Positions 57,925-64,000 of a stretch of 64,000 nt of DNA are shown piece by piece (positions within the stretch are counted from its first letter, which is position 1; each line of letters starts with the position of its first letter). This DNA comes from Streptomyces aidingensis (GTDB taxonomy: Bacteria > Actinomycetota > Actinomycetes > Streptomycetales > Streptomycetaceae). Location of the stretch: assembly GCF_900112355.1 (NCBI RefSeq), contig NZ_FOLM01000012.1, forward strand, positions 1 to 64,000. The letters are read 5' to 3'. The translations under genes and the position numbers were made by a program. Under the pieces are notes generated by a model that ran no database searches, was not told the DNA's origin, and saw nothing but the letters and a program-made list of their open reading frames with translations.

Positions 57925-60512
57925 CTCGGCGTGCTCCTTGTCCGGCGGCGGAAGAACCAGGAGCGCGGGTGGACGGCGTTGGCGCAGTCCACCAGATGCT
58001 CCAGCTCCTCCGGGGTGGTGTCGGTCTGCCGGGCCAGCCGCAGGAAGGAGCCGGACAGCAGGGCACGCAGGCCCGTGGCGGTCGGCGGCAGGCCCGGCCC
58101 GGGTGCGAACGGCGGCCCGGACGGCATCCCGGCGGCCGGTGCGGCCCGCGCCGCGGCCTTGTCCCGCTCGTCCGACCGGGCCCGGTCCAGGGCCCACTCG
58201 CGCAGCTCGGCGGTGAGCCGGGTGCGTTCCTCCCCGGCGGGCGCGCCGCCGTCCAGGTCCAGGGCGGACAGATCGCGCCCGGCCCGGCCCAGGCTCGCCC
58301 AGTCCGGCAGCCCCGCGTCGCCGTCCCCGTCGCCGTCCCCGTCGCCGTCCCCTTCGCCCTCCCCGTCGCCTTCGCCGTTCTTCCCGCCGGGGACGGCCAG
58401 CCGGGCGGCGCGGACGCGCACCGCGGCGATCCGCGCGGCGTCGTAGTGCCGGGACAGCGGCGGCACCCCGTCCAGCGCCTCGGCCGCCTCGGCCCGCCGC
58501 CCGTCGGCCAGACAGATCCGGGCCAGCCCGAAGGCGGCGCTGCTCTGCTGCGGATTGCGCCGCCACACCGCGCGGTAGAGCGGCAACGCCCGGCCGGGCC
58601 GGCCGAGGTGCTCGGCACAGTAGGCCAGCGCCAGCTTGGGCGGGTACTCCCCGGGCAGCGCCTCGCCCACCAGATCGAAGTACCTCTCCGCCTCGGCCAC
58701 GTCGCCACGGGCCAGGCGTACCAGGCCGTGGTGCCAGGCCAGCCGCCAGTCGGCGCGGTCGAGTTTCCCGACGCTCAGCCGCCTGCCGTGGCGGCGGGCC
58801 AGGATCTGCGCGGCCTGGTCCAGCCGGGACTCGGCACGGTCCAGTTCGGCCGCCCGGGCCTCATCCTGTCCGCCCCGGCCCCCTTGCCCGTCGCGGCCGT
58901 CGGCGCCGGACGGGAGTTCGTGCCGGACCCGCAGGTGGGCCCGGCACAGGCTCAGCAGCACCTCCGGGCTGCCCCGCCCGCCGCCCGCCCCGGGCTCCAG
59001 AAAGAGTTCGAGCTGCCGGACCACGCCGCGCGGCGCCTCGGGCGCGGGCAGCCGGAGCTGCACTATCGCCGGATCGGACGGGTCGGGGAACGGCACCGGC
59101 AGACCGACCGCCACCTGGGACGGGCTCGGGCGGCCCGGGTCCAGGGCCGGGCTGCGGACCCGGCCGCGCCGGTAGTCGCGGGCGCGGCGACCGCGCCAGT
59201 GCGCGGTGCCCGGCACCGCGCCGAGGCCCGCGTCCAGCAGGGTGTGACTGGGGGCGAACACCACGGAGGGCTTGGTCGCGGGCTCGCCGGTGCGCAGTGA
59301 CATCAGCTCCCGCAGCACGCCCTCCAGCTGCTCGGCCATCTCGTCGGCGCCGGCGAAGCGTTCGTGCGGATCGGTCCGGCAGGCGCGGGCCACCACCCGC
59401 CGGAAGGAGCGCACCCCCACCTCCACGCTCCCCTCCACGCCCCCCTCCGCGTCACCGGGCGGGCCGGGCTGTTCCCCGACGGCCTCGGCGAGTTCCCCCA
59501 GGGTCACCCCGACCGTGTGGATGTCGTGCGCCACCGTGGGCGGATGGCCTTTGACCGTCTCGGGAGCGGCGTACGTGGTGGTGATGACGGCCCGTCGGGT
59601 GATGTCGTCGGGCTCCTGGACGCCGCCGAGGTCGATCACCACCACCCGGGTGCCGCAGTGGATGACGTTGTCCGGCTTCATGTCGGAGTACACCAGGCCG
59701 CGGCGGTGCAGCACGGACAGGGCGCGCAGGATCTGGCAGCCGTAGCGGGCGACATGCTCCAGGGTGAGCGGGGTGCCGGGGCCGAACGGGCGCAGTCCCC
59801 GCTTGCACTCGTTGAGAACGGTGCGCAGCGACTTGCCGCCGATGAACTCCATCACGATGTAGTCCACCGGAAGGCCCTGTGCGGGCTGGTGCGAGACATA
59901 GTCGTAGATGCGGACGATGGCGTCGTCGCCGATGGCGATCATCCGGTCGCGCTCCTCCAGCATCGCGGCGCGGGCCGCGGGGTCGTGCGGATTGAGCACG
60001 CCCTTGAGCGCGATGGGGCGGTTGTTGAGCCGGGTGTCGCGGGCCAGATACACCCAGCCCAGCCCGCCGTTGGCCAGGCAGCCGCGGACGATGTACCGGC
60101 CGCCGTCCAGGGTGTCGCCGGGATGGAGCTGCGGCAGCAGCGAGTAGGGGGTGCGGCAGTGGCGGCAGACGCCCTTGAACCGGGCGGGCAGCCCGGCCGC
60201 CGGGGCGCCGACGGTGCGGCGGCAGCGGGGGTTGCCGCACGGGCGGCCGTTGGCGGGCGGTGCCGGATCGGGGTCCAGCAGCGACTCCGGCTCCGGCGGC
60301 GGCAGTTCCGGCAGCGCCAGCAGCCCGCCGTGCGCCGCCGGGTCCTCCGCCGGGCGCCGCGGCTCGCGCCGCTCGCCACGGGCCTCCTGCCGTACCGGCC
60401 CGCCGCTCCCCGGATGACGGCCGGTGCCGGCCTCGTGGCCGGGGTCCGGCGGGGGGGCGGCGCGGCGGTCCGGGCCGGCCGGTTCGTGCGGGGAGGCGGG
60501 AGGTGCGGTCAT
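57921..60512 (-). CDS. PknG-like Ser/Thr kinase with TPR region
   Basis: An 863-residue soluble kinase, second gene of island B. A Pro-rich N-terminus holds two Cys pairs (CGNPRC at 92-97, CRHC at 116-119), like the rubredoxin-like domain of PknG. The kinase domain (~135-400) has the glycine loop LANGGLGWVYLARD, Lys170 (ALKGVL), the catalytic loop VYSDMKPDN (Asp277) and IDLGG (Asp294). The C-terminal half is TPR-like, with a (GD)n acidic tract near residue 720. In mycobacteria PknG links nutrient status to metabolism; the target here is unknown. Confidence 0.9.
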   Translation of the reverse strand: MTAPPASPHEPAGPDRRAAPPPDPGHEAGTGRHPGSGGPVRQEARGERREPRRPAEDPAAHGGLLALPELPPPEPESLLDPDPAPPANGRPCGNPRCRRTVGAPAAGLPARFKGVCRHCRTPYSLLPQLHPGDTLDGGRYIVRGCLANGGLGWVYLARDTRLNNRPIALKGVLNPHDPAARAAMLEERDRMIAIGDDAIVRIYDYVSHQPAQGLPVDYIVMEFIGGKSLRTVLNECKRGLRPFGPGTPLTLEHVARYGCQILRALSVLHRRGLVYSDMKPDNVIHCGTRVVVIDLGGVQEPDDITRRAVITTTYAAPETVKGHPPTVAHDIHTVGVTLGELAEAVGEQPGPPGDAEGGVEGSVEVGVRSFRRVVARACRTDPHERFAGADEMAEQLEGVLRELMSLRTGEPATKPSVVFAPSHTLLDAGLGAVPGTAHWRGRRARDYRRGRVRSPALDPGRPSPSQVAVGLPVPFPDPSDPAIVQLRLPAPEAPRGVVRQLELFLEPGAGGGRGSPEVLLSLCRAHLRVRHELPSGADGRDGQGGRGGQDEARAAELDRAESRLDQAAQILARRHGRRLSVGKLDRADWRLAWHHGLVRLARGDVAEAERYFDLVGEALPGEYPPKLALAYCAEHLGRPGRALPLYRAVWRRNPQQSSAAFGLARICLADGRRAEAAEALDGVPPLSRHYDAARIAAVRVRAARLAVPGGKNGEGDGEGEGDGDGDGDGDGDAGLPDWASLGRAGRDLSALDLDGGAPAGEERTRLTAELREWALDRARSDERDKAAARAAPAAGMPSGPPFAPGPGLPPTATGLRALLSGSFLRLARQTDTTPEELEHLVDCANAVHPRSWFFRRRTRSTPR

Positions 60513-62332
60513 GGGGTCTCCTCGGCGGGCGGCCAGCCGAGCGCGGCGCGCACCGCGGCCGCGTAGCGGCGCACCGCCTCGGACGCCGCCTCCGCGGCGT
60601 CCGCACTGAGCGGCGCGCTGTAGAGCGCCTGGCGCGCCTCCTGGTACAGCGGATCGAGACCGATGTGCTCCGCGCGCAGCAGCCCGGCGGCCAGCTGCCG
60701 GTAGCTGTCCAGCTCCCGGCGCAGCGCGGCGCGGTCGGCGCGGAGCCGCTCCGCCGCCCGCCGGGCGGACCGGATCCGCTCCTCCAGGCCGCCGATCCGG
60801 TCGCCGAGCCGGTCCAGCGCGCGGTGGAGTTCCGCGACCGGCGGCCGGCTTCCCGACGTGCGGTGGGCGCCGTGGTAGGCGGCCAGGTCCACCCACAGCC
60901 GGGCGGCGATCGCCTGCGGCGTTTCGTCCGGCGGGTCGGCGGCCGACGGCGCCGGCAGCTTCTCGATGCGCCCGTCCAGTTCGCGCAGCCGTGCGGTGAC
61001 CCGGCCTATGCGGTGCCGCAGCCGTACCGACTCCCGAGCCGCCAGCCGGTCGGCGGACGGGCCGCCGTCCCACACCAGCAGCAGCCGGCAGTCGCGTTCC
61101 GCCAGTTCGCCGCAGAGGTCGACAAGCCCGGCCGGGTCTGCGGCCCGGTTCACGCCGAGCACCGCGATGGTCAGCGACAGCCGGAGCAGGCGCAGCAGTT
61201 CCCGCGCCCCCGGCCCGCCCGGCCCGCCCGCGCCGTTGTCCGCCCCGCTGCCGCTGCCGCTGCCGCTGCCGCCGTTGCTGCTGCCGGTGCCCGCCGGGCC
61301 GTCCGCCGGCTCCTCCGGGGCGCGCAGCCGTACCCGTTCCGCGATCCGGCGGGCCACCTCCTCGGCGGTCCGGCCGGCCGCGTGCACCGCCAGATCCAGG
61401 CTGCCCACCGGCGGTATGGTCTCCGGCGGATCGGAGGAGACGGCCCGCGGCTCGTCCGTGGACAGCTCCCGGTCGGCCAGCGCCAGCGCCCGCTGCATCG
61501 TCCGCTCCCGCGCCGAGCCGGGGGTGACCTCGGTGGCGTAGACGGGCGAGGTGTCCCGGCCGCTCAGCCAGCGGGCCAGCCGGGCCGCGTACCCGGCGTC
61601 CACGAGCTCGGCCGCGGAGGCGGCGGTGGCCAGGCCCGGCTCCACCCCGTGGCGTCCGCCGGCCCAGCGCTTCACCTCGGGCAGATAGCGGATCACCGTG
61701 TCCACCGGGATCATGTGGGCGAGTGTCAGCGGGGCCGCGCCCGCCCGGTCCAGATAGGCGGTGACGGTGATGCCCAGCACCCCCGAGGGCCGTCCCATGT
61801 CCAGCACCGGCCCGCCGCTGAAGCCGTGCCGCGGCAGATGCGCCGCCTGCGCCGGATTGAGCTGCACCCGCTCGCCGAAGGTGCGGCTGACCGTGGCCTC
61901 GAAGGCCGCGCCCCGGCCCTGCATCACCGCCTCGGAGTAGCCGCACAGCTCCACGGCCAGCCCGGCCGCGGGCGCGGCCCGCACCAGGGGCGCCGAGGGT
62001 GCTCCGGGCGGCGGGCGGTGCACGCTCAGCAGGGCGAGATCGCCGCGGCCCTCGTCTGCCGGGTGCCAGCAGCCGTCCCGGACGGTGGCCGGTGAGCCGG
62101 GCGCGCCCTCGATCTCGGGGAACTCCACGGTCACCGTGGCCGTCCGGCCCGGTACCACATGCGCGCAGGTCAGCACGGTGTCGCCGCCGAGCAGGACACC
62201 GGAGCCGATGACCCTGCCGCCGGCCGGGCAGCGGATCCGGACGCGCCACGGATCCTGGGCCGCGCGGACCTCCCCGCTGCCGCCGCGCCCGGCCCCGGCC
62301 CTGTGCCCGTTTCCCGTACCGCGCTGCCTCAT
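60509..62332 (-). CDS. Trypsin-like serine protease with helical C-terminus
   Basis: A 607-residue protein, first of the island B operon. The S1 protease domain (~25-235) has the full triad: His58 in LTCAHVV, Asp98 in GRGDLALL and Ser172 in GFSGGPV. The C-terminal ~370 residues are mostly helical, include a (GS)n linker, and end in a coiled coil (RLGDRIGGLEERIRSARRAA). No signal peptide is visible, so it should act in the cytosol, probably on a partner protein. An earlier GTG at 62371 has a closer GAGGAG site and would add 13 residues. Confidence 0.88.
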   Translation of the reverse strand: MRQRGTGNGHRAGAGRGGSGEVRAAQDPWRVRIRCPAGGRVIGSGVLLGGDTVLTCAHVVPGRTATVTVEFPEIEGAPGSPATVRDGCWHPADEGRGDLALLSVHRPPPGAPSAPLVRAAPAAGLAVELCGYSEAVMQGRGAAFEATVSRTFGERVQLNPAQAAHLPRHGFSGGPVLDMGRPSGVLGITVTAYLDRAGAAPLTLAHMIPVDTVIRYLPEVKRWAGGRHGVEPGLATAASAAELVDAGYAARLARWLSGRDTSPVYATEVTPGSARERTMQRALALADRELSTDEPRAVSSDPPETIPPVGSLDLAVHAAGRTAEEVARRIAERVRLRAPEEPADGPAGTGSSNGGSGSGSGSGADNGAGGPGGPGARELLRLLRLSLTIAVLGVNRAADPAGLVDLCGELAERDCRLLLVWDGGPSADRLAARESVRLRHRIGRVTARLRELDGRIEKLPAPSAADPPDETPQAIAARLWVDLAAYHGAHRTSGSRPPVAELHRALDRLGDRIGGLEERIRSARRAAERLRADRAALRRELDSYRQLAAGLLRAEHIGLDPLYQEARQALYSAPLSADAAEAASEAVRRYAAAVRAALGWPPAEETP

Positions 62333-62438
62333 CCCGCGACCGACCCTCCCCGTCGACAGCAGGATAAACACGGGCGACTCCTCGCTGTAACCTTTTGGAC
62401 GGAAACGGCCGGGCGGGCTGCGAGGGGGTCAACAAGCC

Positions 62439-62756
62439 GTGGGCGACAGCGAGATCGGGCTGGCGGACGTGATCCGGCAGGTGCGCCGGGACCTGGAGGC
62501 GGCGCAGCGGGAGAGCGACCGTGCCGGGCACGGGCTGCGGTTCGCCGTGGACCGGGTGAGTCTGGAGATCACCGTGCAGGTGCGCCGTGAGGGCTCGGGC
62601 CGGGGCGGGCTGCGGATCGGGGTGGTGACGGCCGATCTGGGCGGCAGTGTCGCCCGGGACACCACCCACCGCATCCAGGTGGATCTGCTGCCGCGCGGCG
62701 GCGGTGAGGGCTCCTTCGAGGTCGGCGGCCCGCCTCCGGGCGGCGACGGCACCTGA
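62439..62756 (+). CDS. Trypco2-like small protein (trypsin co-occurring)
   Basis: A 105-residue protein from a GTG with GAGGGGG upstream. IGLADVIRQVRRDLEAAQRE, then LRFAVDRVSLEITVQVRREG and the end TTHRIQVDLLPRGG match the small trypsin-co-occurring domain 2 proteins found beside trypsin-type conflict genes. It is divergent from the protease gene. It probably acts as an adaptor or inhibitor of the protease. The assignment is from recognised motifs, without a search. Confidence 0.78.
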   Translation: MGDSEIGLADVIRQVRRDLEAAQRESDRAGHGLRFAVDRVSLEITVQVRREGSGRGGLRIGVVTADLGGSVARDTTHRIQVDLLPRGGGEGSFEVGGPPPGGDGT

Positions 62757-62861
62757 CCGGCCGCCCCGCCGCGGGCGGGATCAGACGGGGCGGGACGCCG
62801 GCGCGCCGGGCCACTGCGTCCGGGCTCCGCAGGACGCGGCCGGTGACCACCACGCCCCAGC

Positions 62862-62906
62862 CCTGCGGGGCCGCGCCGTACGGCCCGTACGGCGCGGCCC
62901 CGCAGG
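62862..62906. terminator. Perfect 21-bp palindromic hairpin between convergent genes
   Basis: Arms 62862-62882 and 62886-62906 are perfect reverse complements around a 3-nt loop (GCC). It lies between the trypco2-like and esterase genes, which converge. It probably works as a bidirectional terminator, although its length and perfection are unusual and there is no T-tract. Confidence 0.55.
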
Positions 62907-62941
62907 TCCCGATCCGGGGCGAGGCATACGGATGGTCTCCA

Positions 62942-63958
62942 TCACGGCGGTGAACCGGGGGCAGCCGGGTGTGAAGACACCGCCTGATCCTCCCGGAGGG
63001 AACGCAGCGCGTCGATGACCTGCGCACGCCACCTGCGCGACGACGCCGAGACGGCCGAGAGCGAGGGCGCGCTGTGGATCTGTCCGGCGTACCGGACCGC
63101 CGTGGCGGCCGTCCCGCTCGCGGTAAGGGCATCCGCATAGGCGGCGCCCTGGGCCCACAGCGGGTCGAACTCGGCAGTGAGGATGAGCGCCTCCGGCAGG
63201 TCGGCGAGGTCTTCGGCCCGAAGGGGCGAGGCGTAGGGACTCGTTGCGTCGACGCTGTCGGGGAGGTACCACTGGATCGCCTGACGCAGTGGTCCGGAGG
63301 AGGGGCTGGGCACTCCCTCGACCGACGGGAAAGCCTTGTAGGCGCCTTCGTCGTACCTCTCCAGCGTGAGGTCGAGCACCGGCACCTCAAGCACCTGCAG
63401 CGCTATCCCGGGGCCGCCGCGGTCTCGGGCGAGGAGCGCGAGTCCTGCCGCGAGGTTCCCGCCGGCCGAGATGCCGCCGACCGCGATGCGAGACGGGTCC
63501 GCCTCGCCGATGCCGCCCCCGGCGATGTGGTCGACGGCGGCATATGCCTGATGGAGCGCTGTGGGATAGGGATGTTCCGGCGCCAGCGCATAGTCGATCT
63601 GCACGACGACAACGTTTGCCTCCAGCACGAGCTGGCGGCACAGGTCCACGATGTCGGGAGCGTCGAACGTCCGCTGCCACCAGGCGCCGCCGAAGAGATG
63701 CAGGAACACCGGATGCGGACCCGGCGCCGGAGGCGTCAGGACCCGTAGCGGAACGGGGCCGTGGGCCGTGGGGAGGCTTTCCGTGCGCTCTCCCACCAGG
63801 TCAAGGCGTGCGCCGGGAGCGATCGGATAATCAGCCATAAGCGTGTTGTACGCGATCTCGATGCCGGCACGACGCTCCTGTGGAGTCTTCCCGGTGATGC
63901 CGTCCAGCGCAGGCATCGAGCGTTCGAGCCAGCGTTGCACGCCTGATTCGATGGGCAC
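62942..63958 (-). CDS. Alpha/beta hydrolase (HSL-family esterase)
   Basis: A 338-residue esterase from a GTG with a perfect GGAGG site 6 nt upstream; the frame also extends to 63985. HLFGGAWW (residues 87-94) is a variant of the HGGGW oxyanion motif. The nucleophile elbow is GGISAGGN (Ser164), the acid is in LTAEFDPLW and the histidine in GQIHSAPSL. All catalytic elements are present. The usual substrates are short-chain acyl esters. Its regulation may involve the inverted repeat in front. Confidence 0.9.
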   Translation of the reverse strand: MPIESGVQRWLERSMPALDGITGKTPQERRAGIEIAYNTLMADYPIAPGARLDLVGERTESLPTAHGPVPLRVLTPPAPGPHPVFLHLFGGAWWQRTFDAPDIVDLCRQLVLEANVVVVQIDYALAPEHPYPTALHQAYAAVDHIAGGGIGEADPSRIAVGGISAGGNLAAGLALLARDRGGPGIALQVLEVPVLDLTLERYDEGAYKAFPSVEGVPSPSSGPLRQAIQWYLPDSVDATSPYASPLRAEDLADLPEALILTAEFDPLWAQGAAYADALTASGTAATAVRYAGQIHSAPSLSAVSASSRRWRAQVIDALRSLREDQAVSSHPAAPGSPP

Positions 63959-63976
63959 TGTGTTCCTCCAGGTGAA

Positions 63977-63997
63977 TCGAAGCACTTCGAAGAAGTG
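63977..63997. promoter_or_regulatory. Nested inverted repeats upstream of the esterase
   Basis: TCGAAG (63977-63982) pairs with CTTCGA (63985-63990), and CACTTC (63983-63988) pairs with GAAGTG (63992-63997). They lie ~20-40 nt ahead of the esterase start and may be a repressor operator. The regulator would be beyond the window edge. Confidence 0.35.
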
Positions 63998-64000
63998 ACA

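Noticed and set aside
62770..62941. Minus-strand segment APQGWGVVVTGRVLRSPD resembling the end of a pyridoxamine-phosphate oxidase-like protein
   Set aside because: The similarity is short, by eye only, and shares sequence with a long hairpin. It is too weak to list as a pseudogene.

Overview
The window is very GC-rich and its coding regions show the strong third-position G/C bias of an actinomycete. GTG starts, 4-nt stop/start overlaps (ATGA, GTGA) and TANNNT boxes 6-7 nt upstream of apparently leaderless start codons are common. Several families typical of Streptomyces and its relatives are present: HTH-DUF5753 with DUF397, DUF2637, an ECF41 sigma factor, NB-ARC/TPR proteins, a sortase-E type LAETG protein and CHAT/RES cassettes. 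I read it as an accessory stretch of a Streptomyces-like chromosome. No rRNA, tRNA, CRISPR array or intact insertion sequence was seen.

Layout. 1-6 kb: a DIP1984-family end, a CE1758/CE1759-type flavin monooxygenase plus FMN reductase pair divergent from a MarR regulator, an ACT-domain protein, a YefM/YoeB toxin-antitoxin pair and a DUF89 protein. 6-25 kb (island A): a CHAT protease, an antitoxin-like protein and a RES-domain NAD+ phosphorylase-like toxin form an overlapping cassette. It converges on a four-gene operon encoding a membrane Ser/Thr kinase, a coiled-coil protein, a ClpB-like AAA+ ATPase and an FHA protein. That operon is divergent from a small radical-SAM activase. A macro-domain protein and four genes for small or envelope proteins (one a lipoprotein with a vWA-like motif) follow. 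25-39 kb: an ECF sigma factor with a membrane partner, a decayed orphan intein fragment, LysR/flavodoxin, TetR/MFS/SDR, a lower-GC mini-island (DUF7848-like, HTH-DUF5753, DUF397), RidA/HxlR, an LAETG protein, and an ECF41 sigma factor with its carboxymuconolactone-decarboxylase partner.

39-64 kb: an NB-ARC/TPR STAND protein with a small partner, RtcB and archease, an AAA/TPR ATPase, a pentapeptide-repeat membrane protein, gluconokinase, aldehyde dehydrogenase, an Asp2/CpsF-like alpha/beta hydrolase and a secreted PQQ-type dehydrogenase with a CBM2. Island B (53.8-62.8 kb) then has five overlapping genes read leftward: a trypsin-like protease, a PknG-like kinase with TPR region, a vWA/zinc-ribbon protein, a membrane protein and a solute-binding lipoprotein. 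A trypco2-like small protein is divergent from it. The window ends with an HSL-type esterase.

The most interesting content is islands A and B. Both combine a protease (CHAT or trypsin), a kinase and signal-relay modules (FHA, AAA+, vWA, TPR) with envelope proteins. This is the architecture expected of NTP-dependent conflict or signalling systems. In island A, a NAD+-consuming RES protein and an ADP-ribose-binding macro domain add a possible NAD/ADP-ribose theme. Two promoter regions of island A share an almost identical two-part sequence motif, which suggests co-regulation. These roles are inferred from domain content and gene order.
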